Source of the DNA: Mesorhizobium qingshengii
GTDB taxonomy: Bacteria > Pseudomonadota > Alphaproteobacteria > Rhizobiales > Rhizobiaceae
NCBI RefSeq assembly: GCF_900103325.1
Contig: NZ_FMXM01000029.1
Location: 1-50,072 of the forward strand
Reading direction: 5' to 3'
Length of the DNA: 50,072 nucleotides
Shown piece after piece: positions 16,459-25,074 of this stretch (within the stretch, counting starts at the first letter, position 1; every line of letters begins with the position of its first letter). The notes under the pieces are model-generated. The model worked only from the letters and a program-made list of their open reading frames with translations. It made no database searches and was not told where the DNA came from. Both the position numbers and the translations under genes were made by a program.

Positions 16459-17382
16459 TCAGGCGATCTCGTGCCGCCAGGGCGGATTGGCGCCGGCCCG
16501 CGACACAGTCACCGCCGCCGCCTTGGCGCCGAGTGCCAATGCCGCTTGGATGGCGTCTTTCGACAGGCCGGCGATCGCCGCCTTCGTCAGCAGACCCTGT
16601 TCATGCAAGGAGGCGAGGATGCCGGCGTTGAACGTGTCGCCGGCGCCGACCGTATCGACCACCTTGACCTTTTCCGGCATCACCGTGACGGCATGATCCC
16701 TGGTGTAGCCGACGGCGCCTTCGCTGCCGTGGGTGACGACGATCAGCTTCGGGCCGCGGTCGAGCCAGTTGCGGACGACGTCCTCGTGCGAGCCGGCTTC
16801 GCCGAACCAGTGCAAGTCCTCGTCCGACAGTTTCACGATGTCGGCCATCGCCATCATGGCGCGGATGCGCCTGAGGTGCTTTGCCTTGTCGGGGATGAAG
16901 TTAGGTCGGATGTTGGGATCGAGCATCATGACGCGCCGGCCATGCTCGCGCCGCATGAACTCCTCATAGGCACCACCGGCAGGCTCGGAGATCAGGCTGA
17001 TGGCGCCGAACAGCATGGCTTCGATCTCGTCGCCGAGTTCCGGCAAATCGTCGATGGTCAGCATGCGTCCGGCTGTGTTCTCGTCATAGAATGTGTAGGT
17101 CGCCTGGCCGTTGTTCAGCCGCACGAAGGCGAGCGTGGTTGGCTTGGGCGAGGTGTGCGCATAGGTGGAACTGACCTTGCTGGCCCCAAGCGCATCCCGC
17201 AACTGGCCGCCGAACAGATCCGACGACAGGCCCGAAAAGAAACCTGCCGGCGCACCCAGCCGGCCAAGTGCTATCGCGGTGTTGAAGACCGCGCCACCGA
17301 CATAGGGGGCAAAGGCCGGCTCACCCTCTGTCGTTGTGCGCGGCAGCATGTCGATCAAGGCTTCGCCGCAGCAGAGGATCAT
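16459..17382 (-). CDS. PfkB-family carbohydrate kinase (fructokinase-like)
   Basis: A 307-residue ribokinase-fold kinase. The N-terminal substrate-site motif GGAVFNTAIALGRLG (residues 29-43) and the PfkB C-terminal signature DTVGAGDTFNAGIL (243-256, catalytic base Asp249) are both intact, as is MLDPNIRP near 153-160. It phosphorylates a sugar with ATP in the cytoplasm. It overlaps the mutarotase stop by four bases (ATGA at 17379-17382) and lies in the operon led by the ROK regulator, divergent from frcBCA. In Sinorhizobium meliloti a kinase, FrcK, belongs to the frc locus, so phosphorylation of the sugar brought in by FrcBCA is the likely role. I leave the gene symbol open because position differs. 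Confidence 0.9.
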   Translation of the reverse strand: MILCCGEALIDMLPRTTTEGEPAFAPYVGGAVFNTAIALGRLGAPAGFFSGLSSDLFGGQLRDALGASKVSSTYAHTSPKPTTLAFVRLNNGQATYTFYDENTAGRMLTIDDLPELGDEIEAMLFGAISLISEPAGGAYEEFMRREHGRRVMMLDPNIRPNFIPDKAKHLRRIRAMMAMADIVKLSDEDLHWFGEAGSHEDVVRNWLDRGPKLIVVTHGSEGAVGYTRDHAVTVMPEKVKVVDTVGAGDTFNAGILASLHEQGLLTKAAIAGLSKDAIQAALALGAKAAAVTVSRAGANPPWRHEIA

Positions 17383-17825
17383 GGTTTCCTGGTCTCCGGC
17401 GGATAGATCACGCCCTTGCGGATGATGATGTTGGCGTAGAGCCGCGGCTCGCTTGTCGCGACGATGGCATGCGCCGATTTGACCCGTGCATAGAAGTCGG
17501 CGCCGGCCAGCGCAACCACCTTGCGGCCCGGCGCGCGTTTGGCGCAGATCGCCTCCATCTCATGGTGGACAGGATCGGCGAGCGAGGGATCGCCTTTCAC
17601 CGACGCGCGAAACAGGGCTTCCGGCACGGCGTCGTCCACCGGCAGGATGCTCAATATCGCGTCGAGCACCGGGATGAGGTGGTGGCCGTCGGCCCGCACC
17701 AGCCGGGTCGCCTGGTGTTCTGCCGGATAATTTCCATCGACCAGGGCGATCTCATCGCCATGGCCCATGGCGCGCAGTGTCGCCAGAAGGTCCGGACCGA
17801 GCAGCGCCGGGATTCCGATCAGCAT
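17379..17825 (-). CDS. RbsD/FucU-family sugar mutarotase
   Basis: A 148-residue small soluble protein of the RbsD/FucU fold. The signature GHGDEIALVDGNYPA (residues 21-35) has the catalytic His and Asp. The C-terminal YANIIIRKGVIYPP is typical of the FucU branch. These enzymes speed interconversion of sugar anomers so that transporter product matches kinase specificity. The ATG at 17825 directly abuts the ROK regulator stop, and the stop overlaps the kinase start, so the three genes are one tight operon. The FucU type suggests fucose or a furanose sugar, but the frc context favours fructose or ribose-like substrates; undecided. Confidence 0.9.
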   Translation of the reverse strand: MLIGIPALLGPDLLATLRAMGHGDEIALVDGNYPAEHQATRLVRADGHHLIPVLDAILSILPVDDAVPEALFRASVKGDPSLADPVHHEMEAICAKRAPGRKVVALAGADFYARVKSAHAIVATSEPRLYANIIIRKGVIYPPETRKP

Positions 17826-19052
17826 TCAGGCGCTCCTGGAAATCGTCGTCGAACCGATCAGGAAGCGTTCGGAAAGCGGCAGGCTGGCGCCACCAAGCGC
17901 CCGGGCATGGATGCCGACGGTTCCCTCGCGAACGGCGGGAAGTTTCAAGCCTTCAGCGTCGATCATGGCGATGGCGCCGATGATGGCATCAACCAGCCGG
18001 CGGCGCACAGCCTTCGGCATCCAGCCATCGATCACCGCCGCCTCGAAATCGATGACCGAGGATGCCGCGACGATGGCATAGGCAAGCGCCTGCGAAGCGC
18101 TGGCGATCCACTCGTCGAGCTCCGGACCGATCTCGCCCCAGTCTTCCGGCGATGTCCACAGATGCGAGGCCTCGACGCCACGCGCATTGAGCGCCTTTTC
18201 GAGCATGGCGATGGACGCCACGTCGATCAGCTGCGTCGGCTTGCCGTCCGGTCCGGGCACGGGCATGGAGCCGAGCGCGCCGGCATTGCCGGTCGGCCCG
18301 CCGAACAGCCGGCCATTCAGCACGATACCGCCCCCGGCAAAGGCGCCGATGTAGAAATAGACGAAGTCACGCGCCGCACCGGCCTGGCCGAAGACGAGCT
18401 CGGCGCCGCAGGCCGAAGTGGCATCGTTCTGCAGGTAGACCGGAAAATCGCATTGCGCCTGGATGTCGGCGCGAATGTCGCGGTGGCGCCATTCGTCCAT
18501 GACGTCGCGCGGGGCGCCGGCGGTGTCGGCCCAGTTCCACAATTCGAACGGCATGGCGATCCCCAGGCCGGCGATGCGCTTGTCCTGCGCTGGCGTCAGC
18601 TCTCCGCGCATCTGCCGCATGCCGTTGGTGACGAATTCCACTGTCTCGCGTGGCGCCGGATAGCGGTACGAATGCTGCAGCATCGAACGGACATGGCCAA
18701 GGAAATCGATCAGCACGAGTTCGGCGCTGCGGCGGCCGATCTTCAGGCCGATGAAATAGGCGCCATCGGGATTGAGCGCCATGGGAATGGAGGGTTGGCC
18801 GATCTTGCCGCGCAATGGGGCCTGACGAACGAGAAGGCTTTCCTCCTCCAGTTCGCGCATGATGACCGAGACCGTCTGCGCGGAAAGCCCGGTCATGCGC
18901 GCGATGTCGGACTTCGCAAGGCTGCCGTGCTGCCGCACCAGCGAGAGCACCAACCGCTCGTTGTGGTCGCGCATGCCGCTCTGGTTGGTGCCGCGGTGAA
19001 TAAGGCTCTCATTCGCTTCGGGCGAACCGTGCCTCGCAATGGCGGTCTCCAC
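17826..19052 (-). CDS. ROK-family transcriptional repressor of the divergent frc locus
   Basis: A 408-residue regulator with an N-terminal winged helix (LVRQHGSLAKSDIARMTGLS, shown by its core AKSDIARMTGL at about 46-56) and a C-terminal ROK sugar-binding domain (GLGIAMPFEL, YFYIGAFAGGGIVLNGRLF). I chose GTG 19052 because GGGAGG lies about seven bases upstream; longer in-frame starts run through the operator and into frcB sequence. Where ROK proteins usually carry ExGH and a CxCGxxGC zinc site, this one reads GALGSMPV with no cysteines, so it is not a kinase and lacks the usual zinc site. It is divergent from frcB with an inverted repeat between. The inferred role is sugar-released repressor (FrcR-like). 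Confidence 0.88.
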   Translation of the reverse strand: METAIARHGSPEANESLIHRGTNQSGMRDHNERLVLSLVRQHGSLAKSDIARMTGLSAQTVSVIMRELEEESLLVRQAPLRGKIGQPSIPMALNPDGAYFIGLKIGRRSAELVLIDFLGHVRSMLQHSYRYPAPRETVEFVTNGMRQMRGELTPAQDKRIAGLGIAMPFELWNWADTAGAPRDVMDEWRHRDIRADIQAQCDFPVYLQNDATSACGAELVFGQAGAARDFVYFYIGAFAGGGIVLNGRLFGGPTGNAGALGSMPVPGPDGKPTQLIDVASIAMLEKALNARGVEASHLWTSPEDWGEIGPELDEWIASASQALAYAIVAASSVIDFEAAVIDGWMPKAVRRRLVDAIIGAIAMIDAEGLKLPAVREGTVGIHARALGGASLPLSERFLIGSTTISRSA

Positions 19053-19113
19053 CCTGTTCCTCCCGTCGTTTCCCCTCAATGCTTTTGGGCCAGAATGAGT
19101 GAACGAAGCAACG

Positions 19114-19151
19114 CTGTCAATAATAAATAAGAGTGATTTAATTATTGACAG
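19114..19151. promoter_or_regulatory. Divergent operator/promoter with 11-bp perfect inverted repeat
   Basis: CTGTCAATAAT (19114-19124) and ATTATTGACAG (19141-19151) are perfect inverted repeats 16 bases apart. Each arm contains a TTGACA -35 hexamer pointing outward. Seventeen bases beyond them are weak -10 candidates: TCTGTT rightward (19168-19173) and CATTCT leftward. A repressor bound to the two arms would block both promoters. ROK regulators bind such repeats. Confidence 0.75.
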
Positions 19152-19263
19152 AGGCGTCGGTCTGGTGTCTGTTGGGACAGCGTCCACGCTGGGAGAAGTT
19201 CGTTGGATGCGCTGCAGATGCCGGTTGGCCGGCGTCCAGAATGGTTCCACTGGGAGGAAAATC

Positions 19264-20298
19264 GTGACCAATACAAAACTGTTGAAATCGACCGTGTTCG
19301 CCGCCGCCGCTCTGGGTCTGATGGCGTTTGCGTCTTCCGCATCCGCGGCCGGTGTTGGCGCCTGCCTGATCACCAAGACCGACACCAACCCCTTCTTCGT
19401 CAAGATGAAGGAAGGCGCCACGGCGAAAGCCAAGGAACTCGGCGTCGACCTCAAGACCTACGCCGGCAAGATCGACGGCGACAGCGAGAGCCAGGTGGCG
19501 GCGATCGAAAGCTGCATCGCCGACGGCGCCAAGGGCATCCTGATCACCGCGTCCGACACCAAGGGCATCGTGCCTACGGTGAAGAAGGCGCGTGACGCCG
19601 GCCTGCTCGTGATTGCGCTCGACACACCGCTCGATCCGATCGACGCGGCCGACGCCACCTTCGCCACCGACAATCTCGAAGCCGGCAAGCTGATCGGCGC
19701 CTGGGCCGCCGCCACGCTCGGCGACAAGGCCAAGGACGCCAAGATAGGCTTCCTCGACCTGACCCCGTCGCAGCCGACCGTGGACGTGCTGCGCGACCAG
19801 GGCTTCATGATGGGCTACGGCATCGATGTGAAGGATCCCAACAAGATCGGCGACGAGACCGATCCGCGCATCGTCGGCCACGACGTCACCAACGGCAACG
19901 AGGAAGGCGGCCGCAAGGCGATGGAGAATCTTCTGCAGAAGGACAACACCATCAACGTCATCCACACCATCAACGAGCCGGCCGCTGTCGGTGCCTACCA
20001 GGCGCTCAAGGCCGTCGGTCTCGAAAAGCAGGTGCTGATCGTCTCCGTCGACGGCGGTTGCCCCGGCGTGAAGTCGGTTAAGGAAGGCGTGATCGGCGCG
20101 ACGTCGCAGCAATATCCGCTGCAGATGGCGGCCCTCGGCATCGAGGCTATCGCTGCCTTCGCCAAGGACGGAACCAAGCCGAAGCCGACCGAAGGCAAGA
20201 ACTTCTTCGATACCGGCGTCAACCTGGTGACCGACAAACCGGCCAAAGGTGTGAAGTCCATCGACACCAAGGAAGGCCTCGCCAAGTGCTGGGGCTGA
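19264..20298 (+). CDS. frcB: Fructose-type ABC transporter, periplasmic binding protein
   Basis: A 344-residue periplasmic binding protein of the ribose/fructose class (Peripla_BP_4). A signal peptide of about 28 residues (KLLKSTVFAAAALGLMAF, ending ASA) precedes GVGACLITKTDTNPFFVKM. From memory this matches Sinorhizobium meliloti FrcB closely, including DLTPSQPTVDVLRDQGFM and IVSVDGGCPGVKSV. The start is GTG 19264 with GGGAGG upstream. In S. meliloti FrcB binds fructose, mannose and ribose. The gene is first in the rightward operon and is followed by a hairpin (20325-20361) before frcC, consistent with higher expression of the binding protein. Regulation is probably by the divergent ROK protein. 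Confidence 0.93.
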   Translation: MTNTKLLKSTVFAAAALGLMAFASSASAAGVGACLITKTDTNPFFVKMKEGATAKAKELGVDLKTYAGKIDGDSESQVAAIESCIADGAKGILITASDTKGIVPTVKKARDAGLLVIALDTPLDPIDAADATFATDNLEAGKLIGAWAAATLGDKAKDAKIGFLDLTPSQPTVDVLRDQGFMMGYGIDVKDPNKIGDETDPRIVGHDVTNGNEEGGRKAMENLLQKDNTINVIHTINEPAAVGAYQALKAVGLEKQVLIVSVDGGCPGVKSVKEGVIGATSQQYPLQMAALGIEAIAAFAKDGTKPKPTEGKNFFDTGVNLVTDKPAKGVKSIDTKEGLAKCWG

Positions 20299-20324
20299 TG
20301 CCGGTCTGACCGGCAACTAGAAAA

Positions 20325-20361
20325 CCGAAGCGGTCGGGGCTTGATCCCCGGCCGCTTCCGG
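20325..20361 (+). other. Intercistronic hairpin between frcB and frcC
   Basis: GAAGCGGTCGGGG (20327-20339) pairs with CCCCGGCCGCTTC (20346-20358) through 13 pairs with one G-U, and a six-base loop. There is no T-run after it. It most likely stabilises the 3' end of the frcB message or attenuates transcription into frcC. Confidence 0.65.
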
Positions 20362-20458
20362 TGGACGATGGGTCGCGTGACCGCGAACAATCCCGGCGAC
20401 AGACCGGAAAGGCGTGGACGGGCGTCGGCGTGTGGCTGACACCCTACGGGGAGGAAAC

Positions 20459-21520
20459 ATGGCTCAAGCTCAGGAATTCGAGAAAGTTCTATCGAGCAGC
20501 GACACAAGCGTTGCCGCTTTTGACGAGCACAAATCGGCCGTCAAGCGCATCCAGCATTTCCTGCATTCAACGCCAGCCGCGGTGCCGCTGATCGTGCTGC
20601 TTCTGGCGATCATTGTCTTCGGCATCACGATCGGAGGGCGGTTCTTTTCGTCCTACACGCTGACGCTGATCCTGCAGCAGATCGCCATCGTCGGCATCCT
20701 TGGAGCCGCGCAGACGCTGGTCATCCTGACCGCTGGCATCGACCTGTCGATTGGCGTGATCATGGTGATTTCGGCCGTGATCATGGGCAATTGCGCGGTC
20801 AGCTACGGTCTGCCGAGCGTACTGGCCGTGGCGATCGGGCTAGCCGCAGGTGCCGCCTGCGGGCTGCTCAACGGGGTGCTGGTCGCCTACATGAAGCTGC
20901 CGCCCTTCATCGTGACGCTCGGCACCTGGAACATCGTCATGGCCACGAACTTCATCTATTCGGCCAATGAGACGATCCGCGACACCGACGTCGACACCCA
21001 GGCGCCGCTGCTGCATCTGTTCGCGCTCAGCTTCAAGGTCGGCACGGCGGTGCTGACGCTCGGGGTCATTGCCACGGTCGTGCTCGTTTTGATCCTGTGG
21101 TACGTGCTCAACCACACGGCATGGGGCCGGCATGTCTACGCCGTTGGCGATGATCAGGAGGCGGCGAAGCTGTCGGGCATCCAGACCAAGAAGGTGTTGA
21201 TGACGGTCTACACCCTCGCCGGCCTGATCGCTGCTTTCGCCGCCTGGGTCTCCATCGGCCGCAACGGCTCGATCTCGCCGTCAGCCGCCGTCACCGACTA
21301 CAATCTGCAGGCGATCACCGCGACGGTGATTGGTGGTATTTCCCTGTTCGGCGGGCGCGGCTCGATCCTGGGCACGCTGTTTGGCGCGATGATCGTCGGC
21401 GTCGTCTCCATGGGTCTCAACATGCTGGGCGCCGATCCGCAATGGAAAGTGCTGCTCACCGGTGTGCTGATCATCGGCGCAGTGGCGATCGACCAATGGA
21501 TCAGAAAGGTTTCGGCATGA
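20459..21520 (+). CDS. frcC: Fructose-type ABC transporter, permease
   Basis: A 353-residue inner-membrane permease of the RbsC/AraH (CUT2) family, with many hydrophobic segments beginning at about residue 43 (VPLIVLLLAIIVFG). The CUT2 landmark LVILTAGIDLSIG lies near residue 103 and GGRGSILGTLFGA near residue 300. GGGGAGGAAAC places the start at ATG 20459. Its stop overlaps the frcA start (ATGA). Forms the membrane channel, probably as a homodimer, with FrcA as the ATPase. Confidence 0.93.
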   Translation: MAQAQEFEKVLSSSDTSVAAFDEHKSAVKRIQHFLHSTPAAVPLIVLLLAIIVFGITIGGRFFSSYTLTLILQQIAIVGILGAAQTLVILTAGIDLSIGVIMVISAVIMGNCAVSYGLPSVLAVAIGLAAGAACGLLNGVLVAYMKLPPFIVTLGTWNIVMATNFIYSANETIRDTDVDTQAPLLHLFALSFKVGTAVLTLGVIATVVLVLILWYVLNHTAWGRHVYAVGDDQEAAKLSGIQTKKVLMTVYTLAGLIAAFAAWVSIGRNGSISPSAAVTDYNLQAITATVIGGISLFGGRGSILGTLFGAMIVGVVSMGLNMLGADPQWKVLLTGVLIIGAVAIDQWIRKVSA

Positions 21521-22299
21521 CCCAGGAACCCATCCTTACCGCGCGCGGTCTGGTCAAGCGCTATGGCCGCGTCACCGCTCTCGACAATGCCGACTTCGAC
21601 CTTTATCCGGGCGAGATCCTTGCCGTCATAGGCGACAATGGTGCCGGCAAGTCATCGCTCATCAAGGCGATTTCCGGCGCGGCCGTGCCCGACGAAGGCG
21701 AGATCCGGCTTGAAGGCAAACCCGTCGCCTTCAGATCGCCGATGGAGGCCCGCGAAGCCGGCATCGAGACGGTCTACCAGAACCTCGCACTGTCGCCGGC
21801 GCTGTCTATCGCCGACAACATGTTCCTTGGTCGCGAGATCCGCAAACCGGGTTTTCTGGGCGACTGGCTTCGCATGCTCGACCGTCCGGCGATGGAAAAG
21901 CGCGCCCGCGACAAGCTCACCGAACTGGGCCTGATGACCATCCAGAACATCAGCCAGGCGGTGGAAACGCTGTCGGGCGGCCAGCGTCAGGGCGTGGCGG
22001 TGGCGCGCGCCGCTGCCTTCGGCAGTCGCGTGGTGATCATGGACGAACCGACTGCCGCTCTTGGCGTCAAGGAAAGCCGCCGCGTGCTTGAACTGATCCT
22101 CGACGTCAAGAAGCGTGGCCTGCCGATCGTGCTGATCTCGCACAACATGCCGCATGTCTTCGAAGTGGCCGACCGCATTCACATCCATCGGCTGGGTCGT
22201 CGCCTCTGCGTCATCGATCCCAAGCAATATACGATGTCCGATGCCGTTGCCTTCATGACCGGAGCCAAGGTTCCACCGGAGGCGGCACTGGCCGCCTGA
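21517..22299 (+). CDS. frcA: Fructose-type ABC transporter, ATP-binding protein (single ABC domain)
   Basis: A 260-residue ATPase. The P-loop GDNGAGKSS lies at residues 39-47, the signature LSGGQRQGVAVARAA near 157, Walker B VVIMDEPTAALG and the switch His LISHNMPHVFE follow. Unlike RbsA/XylG proteins of about 500 residues it has only one ABC domain, as known for S. meliloti FrcA. It overlaps frcC by four bases. It ends 132 bases before glgP on the same strand, with no obvious terminator between, so read-through into the glycogen operon is possible. Confidence 0.93.
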   Translation: MTQEPILTARGLVKRYGRVTALDNADFDLYPGEILAVIGDNGAGKSSLIKAISGAAVPDEGEIRLEGKPVAFRSPMEAREAGIETVYQNLALSPALSIADNMFLGREIRKPGFLGDWLRMLDRPAMEKRARDKLTELGLMTIQNISQAVETLSGGQRQGVAVARAAAFGSRVVIMDEPTAALGVKESRRVLELILDVKKRGLPIVLISHNMPHVFEVADRIHIHRLGRRLCVIDPKQYTMSDAVAFMTGAKVPPEAALAA

Positions 22300-22431
22300 C
22301 AGCCAAATTGCCGCAGGGGCGCTTGGCTCGGTCGTTGTCTAAATCGATTGAACATACTGAAGGATGCGCTAGCATGGGCTGGGAGGATTGTTGAAAGCCG
22401 ATATGATCGTGGCAACAGCACGAGAGGTAGC

Positions 22432-24900
22432 ATGACGCGCGCGATGACATCCGAAGCCCTCCCGCCACTACTCGAAAACCCCGATCCCAAGACGCTCGCC
22501 ACGGAAGTCTTGATGGCCCTCAGATATCGGGTCGGCAAGGATACCACCGTCGCGACCCAGTACGACTGGCTCACCGCCTCGATCAAGGTCGTTCGCGACC
22601 GCATCGTCGATCGCTGGATGCAGGCGACGAAAGAAGCCTACGACCAGCAGGAAAAGCGCGTCTACTATCTGTCGCTTGAGTTCCTTATCGGCCGGCTGAT
22701 GCGCGACGCGTTCTCCAATCTCGGCCTGATGGACAATATGCGCGATGCGCTGTCGTCGCTCGGCGTCGATCTCGATCTGATTGCGGCACTTGAGCCGGAT
22801 GCGGCACTCGGTAATGGCGGCCTCGGCCGGCTCGCCGCCTGCTTCATGGAAAGCATGGCGACCGTCAACATTCCCGCGCATGGCTACGGCATCCGCTATG
22901 CCAACGGCATGTTCCGCCAGGAGATTCACGACGGCTGGCAAGTTGAACTGCCCGAGACCTGGCTCGATCACGGCAATCCCTGGGAATTCGAACGGCGCGA
23001 ACGGTCGTTCGAGGTTGGTTTCGGCGGTTCGGTGGAATCGATCACCTCGAAGGACGGCCGGCTCGAGCGCCATGTCTGGAAGCCGACCGAGCATGTCCTG
23101 GCGGTCGCTTATGATACGCCTGTCGTCGGTTGGCGGGCGAACCGGGTCAACACGCTGCGACTGTGGTCGGGCATGCCGGTCGATCCGATCCTGCTCGACA
23201 AGTTCAATGCCGGTGACCATATCGGCGCGCTTGCCGAAAGCAACAAGGCCGATGCCTTGTCGCGCGTCCTCTATCCCGCCGATTCCCACAAGGCCGGGCA
23301 GGAACTGCGGCTCAGGCAGGAGTACTTCTTCTCCACCGCGTCGCTGCAGGACATCCTGCAGCGCCACATCAGCCAGTACGGCAATCTGCAGTCGCTGCCC
23401 GACAAGGCGGCGATCCACCTCAACGACACCCATCCGGCCATCGCGGTTCCCGAACTGATGCGTCTGCTGATGGATGTCCACGGTATGGACTTCGACCAGG
23501 CCTGGGGCATCACCAAGCGCACTTTCGGCTACACCAACCATACGCTGCTGCCCGAGGCGCTGGAAAGTTGGCCGGTGCCGCTTTTCGAGCGGTTGCTGCC
23601 GCGCCATATGCAGATCGTCTACGCCATCAATGCCGAAGTGCTTTTGGAGGCGCGTGCCTCCAACCAGTTTTCGGACGAGCAGATCAGCCGCATCTCGCTG
23701 ATCCAGGAAAATGGCGACCGCCGGGTGCGCATGGGCAATCTGGCTTTTGTCGGTTCGCACTCGATCAACGGTGTTTCGGCTCTTCACACCGATCTGATGA
23801 AGGAGACGGTGTTCGCCGACCTGCACAAGCTCTATCCCGATCGCATCAACAACAAGACCAACGGCATCACGCCGCGGCGCTGGCTGATCCAGTGCAACCC
23901 CGGCCTGACGGCGCTCGCCCGCGAGGCGATCGGTGACCGCTTTCTCGACGACATCGACGCCATCAAGGATCTCGATGCCTTCGCCGGCGATGCCGCCTTT
24001 CGCGACAAGTTCGCCGCCGTCAAGCGCGCCAACAAGGCGCGGCTGGCCAATCTCGTCGCCGACCGGCTCGGCATCAAGGTCGATCCTTCGGCGCTGTTCG
24101 ACATCCAGATCAAGCGCATCCATGAATACAAGCGCCAGCTTCTGAACATCCTCGAGGCGATCGCGCTCTACGACCAGATCCGCTCACACCCCGAGCGCGA
24201 CTGGATGCCGCGCGTGAAATTCTTCGGCGGCAAGGCGGCGCCCAGCTACCACAACGCAAAGCTGATCATCAAACTCGCCAACGATGTCGCCAGGGTCATC
24301 AACCGCGATCCGGCCGTTCGCGGTTTGCTGAAGGTGGTGTTCGTGCCGAACTACAACGTCAGCCTGGCAGAGATAATGATGCCGGCCGCTGATCTTTCCG
24401 AGCAGATCTCGACCGCCGGCATGGAGGCGTCGGGCACCGGCAACATGAAGTTCGCGCTGAATGGCGCGTTGACCATCGGCACGCTCGACGGTGCCAATGT
24501 CGAGATCAAGGAGTGCGTTGGCGACGACAACATCTTCATCTTCGGCCTGACCACCGCCGAGGTCGCAGAGCGGCGCAACAATGGTTACAATCCGCGCTCG
24601 GTCATCGAGGCTTCACCGGAGCTGTCGCAGGCGCTCGCTGCCGTCTCGTCAGGTGTCTTCTCGCCGGATGATCCGGAACGTTACCGCGACCTCATAAACG
24701 GTCTCTACGAGAGCGATTGGTTCATGGTGGCCGCCGATTTCGACGCCTATGCCGCTGCCCAACGCGAAGTCGATGCGGTCTGGCGTAACAGCCCCGACTG
24801 GTATGCCAAGGCGATCCGCAACGTCGCGCGCGTCGGCTGGTTCTCCTCGGATCGCACGATCCGCCAATATGCGAAAGAAATCTGGAACGTGCCTGTCTGA
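22432..24900 (+). CDS. glgP: Glycogen phosphorylase
   Basis: An 822-residue phosphorylase of the GT35 family. It removes terminal glucose units from glycogen with phosphate, giving glucose 1-phosphate. The PLP lysine is Lys673 in EASGTGNMKFALNGA. Other conserved stretches are YYLSLEFLIGR, LGNGGLGRLAACF, NDTHPAIAVPELMR and KRIHEYKRQLLN. Length matches the family. I placed the start at ATG 22432, preceded by GAGAGG; ATG 22444 is an alternative. It is the first gene of the glycogen operon, as in Agrobacterium (glgP-B-C-A-pgm). Two extragenic palindromes separate it from glgB. Confidence 0.97.
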   Translation: MTRAMTSEALPPLLENPDPKTLATEVLMALRYRVGKDTTVATQYDWLTASIKVVRDRIVDRWMQATKEAYDQQEKRVYYLSLEFLIGRLMRDAFSNLGLMDNMRDALSSLGVDLDLIAALEPDAALGNGGLGRLAACFMESMATVNIPAHGYGIRYANGMFRQEIHDGWQVELPETWLDHGNPWEFERRERSFEVGFGGSVESITSKDGRLERHVWKPTEHVLAVAYDTPVVGWRANRVNTLRLWSGMPVDPILLDKFNAGDHIGALAESNKADALSRVLYPADSHKAGQELRLRQEYFFSTASLQDILQRHISQYGNLQSLPDKAAIHLNDTHPAIAVPELMRLLMDVHGMDFDQAWGITKRTFGYTNHTLLPEALESWPVPLFERLLPRHMQIVYAINAEVLLEARASNQFSDEQISRISLIQENGDRRVRMGNLAFVGSHSINGVSALHTDLMKETVFADLHKLYPDRINNKTNGITPRRWLIQCNPGLTALAREAIGDRFLDDIDAIKDLDAFAGDAAFRDKFAAVKRANKARLANLVADRLGIKVDPSALFDIQIKRIHEYKRQLLNILEAIALYDQIRSHPERDWMPRVKFFGGKAAPSYHNAKLIIKLANDVARVINRDPAVRGLLKVVFVPNYNVSLAEIMMPAADLSEQISTAGMEASGTGNMKFALNGALTIGTLDGANVEIKECVGDDNIFIFGLTTAEVAERRNNGYNPRSVIEASPELSQALAAVSSGVFSPDDPERYRDLINGLYESDWFMVAADFDAYAAAQREVDAVWRNSPDWYAKAIRNVARVGWFSSDRTIRQYAKEIWNVPV

Positions 24901-24934
24901 TGTGATTGCATGAGGCTACGAACAATGTGGTCCG

Positions 24935-25046
24935 GTGCATGTCGCCCAAAAGTGTGTAGCGGTTTTGGGACAACGACATGCACAAGAACAAAGAGATGCA
25001 TGTCGCCCAAAAGTGCGTAGCGGTTTTGGGGATGCACAAGAACAAG
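24935..25046. repeat. Two tandem rhizobial extragenic palindromic repeats
   Basis: Copy 1 (24935-24983) folds as GTGCATGTCG/CGACATGCAC outside and CCCAAAA/TTTTGGG inside, with loop gtgtgtagcg region. Copy 2 (about 24996-25036) repeats the left arm and the CCCAAAA-TTTTGGG stem but lacks about eight bases (ACAACGAC), so its outer stem is broken. Both are followed by ACAAGAACAA, making a direct repeat of about 55 bases. I recognise this palindrome as a common dispersed repeat in rhizobial genomes. It fills the glgP-glgB gap. Confidence 0.8.
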
Positions 25047-25074
25047 ATTGGTGCCCGGGGAGGGACACTGCCTG

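Noticed and set aside
22468..24123. Long minus-strand open frame opposite glgP
   Set aside because: Same antisense effect; glgP is intact on the plus strand with all family motifs.
24935..25046. CRISPR-like array between glgP and glgB
   Set aside because: Only two copies in direct succession, no unique spacers and no cas genes. Sequence and fold match an extragenic palindromic repeat.
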